From Pseudanabaena biceps (GTDB lineage Bacteria > Cyanobacteriota > Cyanobacteriia > Pseudanabaenales > Pseudanabaenaceae), in contig JAATWA010000007.1 of NCBI GenBank assembly GCA_013361095.1, forward strand, positions 1 to 37,725: a stretch of DNA of 37,725 nucleotides. The letters run 5' to 3'. Shown here in pieces: positions 1-7,898 of this stretch. Below the pieces are notes generated by a model. It was not told the DNA's origin, did not search any database, and was given only the letters and a program-made list of their open reading frames with translations. The position numbers and the translations under genes were made by a program. How positions within the stretch are numbered: position 1 is the stretch's first letter; each line of letters opens with the position of its first letter.

Positions 1-1388
1 CCGGAGTAGATCACCGGCGAGCCGCGGCCGGTCATCAGCAGCACATGGGCCAGCTCGACCCGGCGCAGCACTTCCTCGGGCGAGGCGTCCGGCTGGGCCT
101 CGCGCACGAAGCGGGCGAAGCGCCCCATGTCGTGATTGCCGAGGAAGGTCTGCAGCCGCCGCGCCGCCTCGACCCCGCCGGCGTAGACCGGGTCCTGGAA
201 GTAGTGGCGCTCCAGCACATCGGTCGGCCCGCCCTTCGCAAACACCTCCACGGCCGCGCCCTGGAAGGCGAAGTCGAGCACGGACGGATAGCGGTCGACG
301 TGGGTGAAGCGGGCCAGCGCGCCCGGCTGGAACTCATAGACCTCGCCGAAGATCTGGAAGTTGGGGATGCCGCGCGCCGCGGCCCGCGCCTGCATGGCCG
401 GCACGAAGGCCTGCCAGAACTCCGGATTGACGTGCTTGGCGGTATCGATGCGGAAGCCGTCGACGCCGAAGCGGTCGATCCAGCCGCCGAAGATCTCGAT
501 GAAGCCCTCCACCACCCGCGGGTTCTCGGTCATCAGGTCGTCGAGCCCGGCGAAGTCGCCCATGGTCACCGTCTCGGGCCCGCGCCAGTCGCTGTCGCCG
601 CGGTTGTGATAGAGCACCGGATCATCGAGCCAGGCCGGGACCTTCACCCCGATCTCGGCGTCCGGCACGAACGGCGTGTAGGCGTAGGTCGGGTCGGTCA
701 GGCGGGCGAAGTTCTCCGCCGTCTGGTGCTCCGGCCCGTCGCCCATGAAGCCCGGATTGATCGCCGGCCCGTCCGGCCCGCCGCGCCGCTGATAGGGATA
801 GTCCGCCCGCGAGCGATAGGCGCAGGGCGCCTGGTAGCACTCCCGGTATCGGATCACGTCGGCGGTGTGGTTGGTGATGATGTCCAGATAGACCTTGATG
901 CCCCGCGCATGCGCCGCGGCGACGAAGGCCGCCATCTCGTCATTGGTGCCGAAGTGGGCGTCCACGCGGGTGAAGTCGGTGATCCAGTAGCCGTGATAGC
1001 CGGCGGACTCATTGCCCGGCGGCCCCTGCACCGGCTTGTTCTGGTAGATGGGGCCGAGCCAGATGGCGGTCGCGCCGAGCCCCTGGATGTAGTCCAGCCG
1101 CTGGATCAGACCCGCGAGGTCGCCGCCGAGGTAGAAGCCCTTGTGGGTCGGGTCAAAGCCGGTGACGAGCCGGTCGCCCTCCAGCCCGCCGCGGTCGTTT
1201 GACGGGTCGCCGTTCTCGAACCGGTCCGGCAGCATGAAATAGACCACCTCGTCCTCGGGCAGCCGCTCGCGGAAGGCGGCGTCCTGGGCCGCCACGGGCA
1301 GACCGGACAGCAGGGCGGCGGCGGCCAGACCGCTCGCCAGGGCGCGGCGCAACCGCGTTTGCGCGCCGGCGGCGCGGACCCGAGTCAT
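1..1388 (-). CDS. Secreted alpha-amylase family glycoside hydrolase (GH13), 3' part missing
   Basis: The frame is open from an ATG at 1388 to the window edge, giving 462 residues; the C-terminal part lies outside. GGAGGAG sits 7 bases before the start. Residues 1-35 form a signal peptide with an AAQ-type cleavage site, so the enzyme is periplasmic or outer-membrane associated. All four GH13 signature regions are present: DIITNH (residues 169-174), GFRIDTAKHV with the nucleophile Asp315, FGE with the acid/base Glu349, and FLGNHD with Asp420, so the catalytic site is intact. It should hydrolyse alpha-1,4-glucans such as starch or maltodextrins; cyclomaltodextrinase or pullulanase specificity cannot be excluded. 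It is divergent from a TonB receptor and close to an MFS sugar transporter, which resembles Caulobacter-type maltose loci. The function class is firm; the exact substrate is inferred. Confidence 0.93.
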   Translation of the reverse strand, partial: MTRVRAAGAQTRLRRALASGLAAAALLSGLPVAAQDAAFRERLPEDEVVYFMLPDRFENGDPSNDRGGLEGDRLVTGFDPTHKGFYLGGDLAGLIQRLDYIQGLGATAIWLGPIYQNKPVQGPPGNESAGYHGYWITDFTRVDAHFGTNDEMAAFVAAAHARGIKVYLDIITNHTADVIRYRECYQAPCAYRSRADYPYQRRGGPDGPAINPGFMGDGPEHQTAENFARLTDPTYAYTPFVPDAEIGVKVPAWLDDPVLYHNRGDSDWRGPETVTMGDFAGLDDLMTENPRVVEGFIEIFGGWIDRFGVDGFRIDTAKHVNPEFWQAFVPAMQARAAARGIPNFQIFGEVYEFQPGALARFTHVDRYPSVLDFAFQGAAVEVFAKGGPTDVLERHYFQDPVYAGGVEAARRLQTFLGNHDMGRFARFVREAQPDASPEEVLRRVELAHVLLMTGRGSPVIYS

Positions 1389-1672
1389 CCCAAACTCCTC
1401 CCAGGAAGCGCGGCCCTCAGCCGTCTTTTGCAAACTTTTGCGTGGCGATTTTCGCCGTGTCAACCCGATCGGATCGGCGACCCGGAGCGTGACATTTCTG
1501 TTTGTGCATTATTTTTGCTTCATTTTTTTCATTACCGCCCGTTTTCGATCACGGCCAGTTTATGGCGCCCGCAAGATTCAACGTTGCAACTTGCTGCGAA
1601 TTTGCGTTCTTTTGCGATCGTCAGGCCTACCGCGCATTCCAGAAGGCGGATGGCCAAGGGAGGATAGAGGCC
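1389..1672. promoter_or_regulatory. Divergent intergenic control region of the maltodextrin locus
   Basis: This 284-base gap between the amylase and the TonB receptor is clearly richer in A+T than its flanks (especially 1430-1660), as expected for a divergent promoter region. On the plus strand GTGACA (1489-1494) and CATTAT (1507-1512), 12 bases apart, resemble a Caulobacter-type housekeeping promoter. GATTCAACGTTGCAAC (1575-1590) is an imperfect palindrome centred on CG, the general form of LacI-family operators, which control maltose loci in Caulobacter. No regulator gene is in the window, so the operator is only a suggestion. Confidence 0.4.
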
Positions 1673-4435
1673 ATGAGAACCCCGTCGCGCGCCCGGCTGC
1701 TGGCCGGCGCCGCCTTGATCGCCATCTGCGGGGCCAGCCCCGCCCTGGCGCAGTCCGCACAGGACCCGCAGGACGCCACCGAGGTCGAGGAAATCGTCAT
1801 CACCGGCATCGCGGCCGCGCTTGAGACCGCCATCGCCGAGAAGCGTCGCGCCACCTCGATCGTCGAGGTGATCGCCGCCGAGGATCTCGGCAAGCTGCCG
1901 GACCAGTCGATCGCCGAGTCGCTGGCGCGCCTGCCGGGCCTCGCCGCCCAGCGCATCGACGGCCGCGCCCAGGTGATCAGCATCCGCGGCCTCGGTCCGG
2001 ACTTCACCACCGCCCTGCTGAACGGCCGCGAACAGGTCACCACCGGCGACAACCGCGGCGTCGAGTTCGACCAGTTCCCGTCGGAGCTGCTGTCGGGCGT
2101 GATCGTCTACAAGACCCCGGACGCGGCCCTCGCCGCCCAGGGCCTGGCCGGCACCGCCGACCTGCAGACCGTTCGCCCGCTTGAGTACGGCCGCCGCGCC
2201 GGGGCCATCAACTACCGCTACGAGTGGAACGACCTCGGCTCGCTGAACGCCGGGGCCGAGGACACCGGCCACCGCCTCAGCGCCTCGTTCGTCGACCAGT
2301 TCATGGACGACACCCTCGGGATCGCCCTCGGCGTCGCCTACATGGAAACGCCGTACCAGAACGAACGGTACAACGCCTGGGGCTACCCGACCGTCGAGAC
2401 CTGGCCGGGCTACATCCAGGCCAACCCGGCCGCCTATGCCGGGGCCGTCGGCCGCAACATTCTCGGCGGCGCCAAGCCCTACGCCCAGTCGGGCCTGATC
2501 GAACGCACCGGCGTCATGGGCGTGCTCGAGTGGGCCCCGAACGACCGCTTCCGCGCCACCGCGGACGTGTTCTACTCGGAGTTCGAGAACACGCAGATCC
2601 TGCGCGGCATCGAGATCCCGCTGTGGTGGGGCGACGCTTCGCGCGAGCAGCTGCAGCCGAACTTCACCGTCACGGACGGTCTCGTCACCCAGGCGACCTT
2701 CAACGGCGTGCGCGGCGTGGTCCGCAACGACCTGAACACCCGTGAGGCCGAGACCACCTCGCTGGGCCTGCGGCTGGAGTACGACCTGACCGACAACTGG
2801 TCGGTGTCGCTGGACGTCAACAGCTCGGCGGTGGATCGGACCGACCAGGTGATCGAGTCCTACTCGGGCTACGGCTACAACTTCGCCGGCGCGACGGACA
2901 ACATCACCTACACGCTCGACAACCGCGGCGTGGCGAGCTTCCGCACCAACCTCGACTACACCGACGCCACCCGCATGGTGCTGACCGACCCGCGCGGCTG
3001 GGGCGGCTCGCAGATCCAGGCCGGCTACCTCAACTCGCCGATCACCGAGGACGAGCTGAACGCGGTGCGGCTGGCCACCACCTACACCTTCGACGGCGGC
3101 CTGATCCGCTCGATCGAGGCCGGGGCCAACTTCACCTCGCGGGACAAGAGCTTCGTCTCGGACGAGTTCTTCCTGATCCCGTCCGGCGGCGCCACCTCGC
3201 GCCCGATCCCGACGGACTGCCTGCTGGAGCCGACCAGCATCGGCTTCCTCGGCTTCAGCATGATCAGCTACGACACGCAGTGCGTGCTCGACTCCGGGGC
3301 CCTGGCGCAGCAGCGCAACGTCAACTTCGACGTGGTCTCGAAGAACTGGGAAGTCAGCGAGGACGTCATCAACGTCTTCGTCAAGGCCAACCTCGAGGGC
3401 AGCCTCGGCCCGATCCCCTTCACCGGCAACGCCGGCCTGCAGATGATCGACGTCGACCAGTCGTCGAACGGCTTCGCCGCCACCAGCCAGATCAACGGCG
3501 TGTCCACGCCGGTGTCGGGCGGCGTCGAGTACCGTGACTTCCTGCCCAGCCTGAACCTGATCTTCGAGCTGACGCCCTCGGACGTGCTGCGCTTCGCCGC
3601 CGCCCGGGTCCAGGCCCGGCCGCGCATGGACCAGATGCGCGCCAGCCGGACCTACGGCTTCAACGAGCAGAACCGCAACTCGACCGACATCAACGCTGCC
3701 TACTTCGGCGGCGGCGGCGGCAACCCCGAACTGCGCCCGTGGGAAGCGGACATCCTCGATGTCTCGTACGAACACTACTTCACCTCGCGGTCGTACGTGT
3801 CGGTGGCTGGCTTCCTCAAGGATCTGAAGACCTACATCTACAACCAGAATGTGGTGCAGGACTTCTCCGGTCTGAACTTCCCGACCGCCCCGGGCCAGGG
3901 CCGCCCGGCCTCGTTCTTCGGCCTCTACAACTCGCCCCAGAACGGGACGGGCGGCACCATCGAGGGCGTCGAGATCGCCGCCTCGCTGGCGCTGGGCGAC
4001 TTCATCTCGCCCCTCGAAGGCTTCGGCGTCGTGGCCAGCTGGGCCGACACCTCGTCGGACATCCAGCCGGAGCCGGGCAACCCGTCGCGGCCGATCGAGG
4101 GCCTGTCCGAACAGGTCGCCAACGTCACCGTCTACTACGAGCGGGACGGCTTCTCGGCCCGGGTCTCGAACCGCTACCGCTCCGAGTTCCTCGGCGAGGT
4201 GGCCGGCTTCGGCAACGGGCGGACCTTCCGCACCGTGGCTGAGGAAAACATCGTCGACGCCCAGATCGGCTATGAGTTCCAGTCGGGTCCGCTGGAGGGT
4301 CTGTCCGTCCTGCTTCAGGGTAACAACCTGACGGACGAAGAGTTCGTCACCCTGAACAACAATCTCGAGACCCAGCCGATCGACTATCAGGTCTATGGAT
4401 CGACCTATCTGATCGGCATCAACTATCGCTTCTAG
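1673..4435 (+). CDS. TonB-dependent receptor, maltodextrin/oligosaccharide type (MalA-like)
   Basis: The protein has 920 residues from ATG 1673, preceded by AAGGGAGG (1656-1663). An ATG 111 bases upstream and in frame is rejected because the signal peptide (residues 1-26, ending PALAQ) begins at 1673. A plug domain follows at about residues 45-180 (SIAESLARLPG, ISIRGLGPDF, LNGREQ), then a long beta-barrel ending in GINYRF with a terminal aromatic residue, as outer-membrane barrels require. The plug pattern is that of the large Xanthomonas/Caulobacter oligosaccharide receptor subfamily. It probably imports maltodextrins released by the divergent amylase into the periplasm, powered by TonB-ExbBD. 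A strong terminator follows. The receptor identity is firm; the substrate is inferred from context. Confidence 0.93.
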   Translation: MRTPSRARLLAGAALIAICGASPALAQSAQDPQDATEVEEIVITGIAAALETAIAEKRRATSIVEVIAAEDLGKLPDQSIAESLARLPGLAAQRIDGRAQVISIRGLGPDFTTALLNGREQVTTGDNRGVEFDQFPSELLSGVIVYKTPDAALAAQGLAGTADLQTVRPLEYGRRAGAINYRYEWNDLGSLNAGAEDTGHRLSASFVDQFMDDTLGIALGVAYMETPYQNERYNAWGYPTVETWPGYIQANPAAYAGAVGRNILGGAKPYAQSGLIERTGVMGVLEWAPNDRFRATADVFYSEFENTQILRGIEIPLWWGDASREQLQPNFTVTDGLVTQATFNGVRGVVRNDLNTREAETTSLGLRLEYDLTDNWSVSLDVNSSAVDRTDQVIESYSGYGYNFAGATDNITYTLDNRGVASFRTNLDYTDATRMVLTDPRGWGGSQIQAGYLNSPITEDELNAVRLATTYTFDGGLIRSIEAGANFTSRDKSFVSDEFFLIPSGGATSRPIPTDCLLEPTSIGFLGFSMISYDTQCVLDSGALAQQRNVNFDVVSKNWEVSEDVINVFVKANLEGSLGPIPFTGNAGLQMIDVDQSSNGFAATSQINGVSTPVSGGVEYRDFLPSLNLIFELTPSDVLRFAAARVQARPRMDQMRASRTYGFNEQNRNSTDINAAYFGGGGGNPELRPWEADILDVSYEHYFTSRSYVSVAGFLKDLKTYIYNQNVVQDFSGLNFPTAPGQGRPASFFGLYNSPQNGTGGTIEGVEIAASLALGDFISPLEGFGVVASWADTSSDIQPEPGNPSRPIEGLSEQVANVTVYYERDGFSARVSNRYRSEFLGEVAGFGNGRTFRTVAEENIVDAQIGYEFQSGPLEGLSVLLQGNNLTDEEFVTLNNNLETQPIDYQVYGSTYLIGINYRF

Positions 4436-4458
4436 AGTTCTCTCCTGAGAAACCTCCT

Positions 4459-4487
4459 GCCCCGGCCCTTGCGGCCGGGGCTTTTTT
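4459..4487 (+). terminator. Intrinsic terminator after the TonB receptor
   Basis: A perfect 9-bp stem GCCCCGGCC/GGCCGGGGC (4459-4467 and 4473-4481) with a CTTGC loop is followed directly by six T (4482-4487). This is a textbook Rho-independent terminator 23 bases after the receptor stop. It would separate or attenuate transcription before the MFS gene that starts at 4543. Confidence 0.9.
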
Positions 4488-4542
4488 ATTTGAATGATCG
4501 CGATCTGAACCGGCGAAAGACCGGTCACGGAGGAGCCAGTCC

Positions 4543-6084
4543 ATGTCCAGCGCCACGCCCGCCGCCCCGCTGCTCGATCAGCGCCCGCGCCTGTCCGGCC
4601 TCGCCATCTGGAACATGTGCGTCGGCTTCTTCGGCATCCAGATCGGCTTCGGCCTGCAGAACGCCAACACCAGCCGCATCTTCCAGACGCTGGGCGCCGA
4701 GGTCGACTCGCTCGCCATCCTGTGGATCGCCGCGCCGCTCACCGGCCTGCTGGTGCAGCCGATCATCGGCCACCTGTCGGACAAGACCTGGAGCCGCCGG
4801 CTCGGCCGGCGTCGGCCCTATTTCCTCGTCGGGGCGATCCTGACCAGCCTGGCGCTGGTGGCCATGCCCAACTCCCCGACCCTGTGGTTCGCCGCGGCCA
4901 TGCTGTGGATCATGGACGCCTCGATCAACATCACCATGGAGCCGTTCCGGGCCTTCGTCGGCGACAACCTGCCGGACGAGCAGCGCACCACCGGCTTCGC
5001 CATGCAGAGCTTCTTCATCGGCACGGGGGCGGTGTTCGCCTCCTGCCTGCCGTGGCTCCTGTCCAACGTCTTCCAGGTGGCCTCGACCGCGCCAGAGGGC
5101 GTGGTGCCCGACAGCGTCCGCATCGCCTTCTATGTCGGGGCCGCGGGCCTGCTCGCGGCGGTGCTGTGGACGGTCCTGTTCAGCCGCGAATACAGCCCGG
5201 CCCAGCTGGACGCCTTCGAGGCGCACCGGGCCCGGCTGGCCGGCGAGCCGGCATTCGACCCGGCCGCCCGCGAGGCCCCGGCGCGCACCCCGCGCGCCTA
5301 TCTGGTCGGCGGCCTGCTGTGGCTGCTCGTCGGCGGCGCGGCTTTCTACGGCGTCTGGGCCTTCGGGGTGGAGAAGGAGCTCTACATCTTCTCCGGCTTC
5401 GTCGCCGGCTTCGGCCTGCTGCAGATGGTGGTCGGGGCCCTGCACGCGGCGCGCACCGTCAACGGCGTGACCGAGGTGGTCGACGACATCTTCCGCATGC
5501 CGCGCACCATGGCCGACCTGGCCATCGTCCAGTTCTTCAGCTGGTTCGCCCTGTTCGCTATGTGGATCTACACCACCGCGGCGGTGACCTCGGTCCACTA
5601 TGGCTCGAGCGACCCGACCTCGGCCGCCTACAACGCCGGGGCGGATTGGGTCGGGGTGCTGTTCGGGGTCTACAACGGCGTCGCCGCCCTGGCCGCCTTC
5701 GCCATCCCGGTGGTCGCCCGCCGCACGGGTCGCAAGGGGGCCCACGCCATCAACCTGCTGCTCGGGGCCGCCGGCTTCGCGGGCATCTTCCTGATCCGCG
5801 ATCCGCAGCTGCTGTGGCTGCCGATGATCGGCGTCGGCATCGCCTGGGCCTCGATCCTGTCGATGCCCTACGCCATCCTCTCGGGGGCCCTGCCGGCGCG
5901 CAAGATGGGCGTCTACATGGGGGTGTTCAACATCTTCATCGTCGTGCCCCAGCTGGTCGCGGCGACCCTGCTCGGCCTCGTGCTCAAGCACCTGTTCGAC
6001 GGTCAGGCCATCTACGCCCTGCTGATCGGCGCCGGCGCCTTCACCCTCGCCGCCCTGGCCTCCCTGCGCGTACGCGAGCGCTGA
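4543..6084 (+). CDS. MFS sugar transporter, SLC45/maltose-type (MalY-like)
   Basis: The protein has 513 residues from ATG 4543, with GGAGG 8 bases upstream. It is strongly hydrophobic throughout, with about 12 membrane segments and a hydrophilic central loop near residues 210-250. The N-terminus (GFFGIQIGFGLQNANTS) and the cytoplasmic loop RRLGRRRPYFLVGA around residue 85 are typical of the GPH/SLC45-like disaccharide:cation symporter branch of the major facilitator superfamily. It lies just after a maltodextrin-type TonB receptor and near a GH13 amylase, so inner-membrane uptake of maltose or maltodextrins is the likely role. The preceding terminator suggests partly separate expression. It converges on phoD with only 7 bases between the stop codons. 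The family is firm; the substrate is inferred. Confidence 0.9.
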   Translation: MSSATPAAPLLDQRPRLSGLAIWNMCVGFFGIQIGFGLQNANTSRIFQTLGAEVDSLAILWIAAPLTGLLVQPIIGHLSDKTWSRRLGRRRPYFLVGAILTSLALVAMPNSPTLWFAAAMLWIMDASINITMEPFRAFVGDNLPDEQRTTGFAMQSFFIGTGAVFASCLPWLLSNVFQVASTAPEGVVPDSVRIAFYVGAAGLLAAVLWTVLFSREYSPAQLDAFEAHRARLAGEPAFDPAAREAPARTPRAYLVGGLLWLLVGGAAFYGVWAFGVEKELYIFSGFVAGFGLLQMVVGALHAARTVNGVTEVVDDIFRMPRTMADLAIVQFFSWFALFAMWIYTTAAVTSVHYGSSDPTSAAYNAGADWVGVLFGVYNGVAALAAFAIPVVARRTGRKGAHAINLLLGAAGFAGIFLIRDPQLLWLPMIGVGIAWASILSMPYAILSGALPARKMGVYMGVFNIFIVVPQLVAATLLGLVLKHLFDGQAIYALLIGAGAFTLAALASLRVRER

Positions 6085-6091
6085 ACGCGGC

Positions 6092-7834
6092 TTACGCCTC
6101 GCGCAGCGGTCCGGTCACCCCCGGGGCCCCGGCCTCGACCTCCCACGCCTTGAGAATGTCGAGGCGATAGGGCTTCTCGAGGATGGTCGAGACCGCCATC
6201 AGCTCGCCGCGGGCCCGCTCCGGCGTCAGGGTCAGGCGCACGAAGCCGCGCGGCTGGAAGTCGATGAAGGCCACCTCCGGATTGGCGTCATTGACCGCCT
6301 GGTTGGCGAAGGCCGGCGGCAGGCCCAGCGAGTCCGCCGGGCTCGGGCTGCTGATCGCGCTGGTGCCGAACTCGACGCCCACGTCCGCGCCGGCCGCGTC
6401 GGCCAGCCGGTTGACCCAGAAGGTGTGGCTGTCGCCGGCCAGCACCACCGGGCGCGCCCGGGCCCGGCGCAGGGCGGCATAGAGGCGCTCGCGCTCGGCC
6501 GGATAACCGTCCCAGGCGTCGAGGTTCAAAGGCACGTCCTGACCGAACAGGCTGATCAGGCTGCGGATGCTCTGCTGCCGCTCTTCCGGCAGGGGCGCCA
6601 GCACGGCGTTGAGCGTCGCCTCCGGGATCAGGGCCCCGAAGTCCGGCGCCGTGACCCGCGCCATGATCACCTGGTTGCCGATCACCTGCCAGGCCGCGCC
6701 GTCGCGGGCCGCGGCGGCCAGGTCGCGCTCCAGCCAGGCCAGCTGGTCGTCCCCGAGCAGACGGCGATCCGGCGCGTTCAGCTTCGCCATGAAGCCCGCC
6801 CGGTCCGCCACCGGCTGACCGTCCGGCCCAGGCCGGTAGAAGTCCGTGGCATAGTCGAGCTGCCTCGTCCGCGCCATTAGCCGCGTCTCGAGCATGTGCA
6901 GCGAGGCCGAGCGGCCGAAGCGGAAGCTGCGGTAGGTCGCGGCCTCCAGCGACCCGTCGGCGCGCGGCTCGCGGATCGGCATCCACTCGAAGTACGCCTT
7001 CAGCGCCACGGCCTTGCGCGTCGCCCAGTCGCCCTCGTCCGGCTGGTGGTTCTCGGCCCCGACATCGAAGCTGTCGTTGGTGGTCTCGTGGTCGTCATAG
7101 ACCACGATCCACGGCGCCCGGGCGTGGGCCGCCTGCAGGTCGGGGTCGGCCTTGTACTGGGCGTGCCGCGCCCGGTAGTCGGCCAGGCTGACGATCTCGT
7201 GCGGGGGCTCGGGGATTCGGTTCAGCCGCTGGCCGTTGACCATGCCGTAGTCGGTCGGCGCCGCGCCGTACTCATAGATGTAGTCGCCCAGGTGCACGAC
7301 CGCGTGGAGGGTCTCCTGCCGGGCGATGGCGTCATAGGCGTTGAACAGGCCGTTGGGGTGCAGCGAGCAGGAGCAGACCGCCAGCACCACCGCCTCGGTC
7401 GAGCTCGCCTCCGGCAGGGTGCGGGTGCGCCCGACCGGCGAGCCGGTCCCGTCGGCGGCGATGAAGCGGTACCAGTAGTCCGTCCCCGGCCGCAGGCCCT
7501 CGGCCACGACTTTGACGGTGTGGTCGCGGGCCCGGCCGGTCTCGGTCACGCCCTCGACGACCAGGCGCACGAAGCCCGCGTCCTCGGCCACCTGCCAGCG
7601 TACCGCCTGGCGGTCGAGCGCCGCCTGCCGACGGACATCGCGGCCATCCAGATCGGTGGTCAGCCGGGTCCACAGCAGGACCGAGGTCGCCTCCGGATCA
7701 CCCGACGCGACGCCGTGCGCGAACCGGACCATGCCGCCCGCCCCCGGCGTACGCGGCGGCTCCGGCGCGGTGGCGCAGCCGGCAGCGGTTCCCAGCCCCA
7801 AAAGGCCGAACAGGCGGCGACGATCGACGGTCAT
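6092..7834 (-). CDS. phoD: PhoD-family alkaline phosphatase/phosphodiesterase, Tat lipoprotein
   Basis: The protein has 580 residues from ATG 7834, with GGGAG just upstream. The N-terminus carries a twin-arginine motif (DRRRLFGLL) followed by a lipobox-like TAAGC at residue 19, so Tat export and lipid anchoring are expected. The PhoD N-terminal beta domain (residues about 35-140, FAHGVASGDP) precedes the calcineurin-like metallophosphatase domain, which shows HLGDYIYEYG, VYDDHETTNDS and the C-terminal metal ligands of LAGDSHTFW. PhoD enzymes are Ca/Fe-dependent and release phosphate from mono- and diesters. The gene is 64 bases downstream of a TonB receptor on the same strand, suggesting a shared transcript for scavenging phosphate esters. 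No convincing Pho box was found. The family is confident; the natural substrate is unknown. Confidence 0.93.
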   Translation of the reverse strand: MTVDRRRLFGLLGLGTAAGCATAPEPPRTPGAGGMVRFAHGVASGDPEATSVLLWTRLTTDLDGRDVRRQAALDRQAVRWQVAEDAGFVRLVVEGVTETGRARDHTVKVVAEGLRPGTDYWYRFIAADGTGSPVGRTRTLPEASSTEAVVLAVCSCSLHPNGLFNAYDAIARQETLHAVVHLGDYIYEYGAAPTDYGMVNGQRLNRIPEPPHEIVSLADYRARHAQYKADPDLQAAHARAPWIVVYDDHETTNDSFDVGAENHQPDEGDWATRKAVALKAYFEWMPIREPRADGSLEAATYRSFRFGRSASLHMLETRLMARTRQLDYATDFYRPGPDGQPVADRAGFMAKLNAPDRRLLGDDQLAWLERDLAAAARDGAAWQVIGNQVIMARVTAPDFGALIPEATLNAVLAPLPEERQQSIRSLISLFGQDVPLNLDAWDGYPAERERLYAALRRARARPVVLAGDSHTFWVNRLADAAGADVGVEFGTSAISSPSPADSLGLPPAFANQAVNDANPEVAFIDFQPRGFVRLTLTPERARGELMAVSTILEKPYRLDILKAWEVEAGAPGVTGPLREA

Positions 7835-7861
7835 GGGGAGCTCCCGAAGGCAGGCAGGCGA

Positions 7862-7890
7862 GCGGGGGCTGCCGCACGGACGGCCCCCGC
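7862..7890. other. GC-rich stem-loop between TonB receptor and phoD
   Basis: GCGGGGGC (7862-7869) pairs perfectly with GCCCCCGC (7883-7890) across a 13-base loop, in the 64-base gap between the receptor stop and the phoD start. No T-run follows on either strand, so it is not a standard terminator. It could stabilise the upstream message or set differential expression of the two genes; this is a guess. Confidence 0.4.
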
Positions 7891-7898
7891 CCCGGTGG

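Noticed and set aside
45..1202. 385-residue plus-strand open frame
   Set aside because: It is antisense to the alpha-amylase, whose frame carries a signal peptide and all GH13 motifs; long antisense frames are expected in very GC-rich coding DNA.
1532..4528. 998-residue minus-strand open frame opposite the TonB receptor
   Set aside because: The composition is low-complexity (Val/Asp/Arg/Gly rich) with no domain, while the plus strand encodes a complete receptor.
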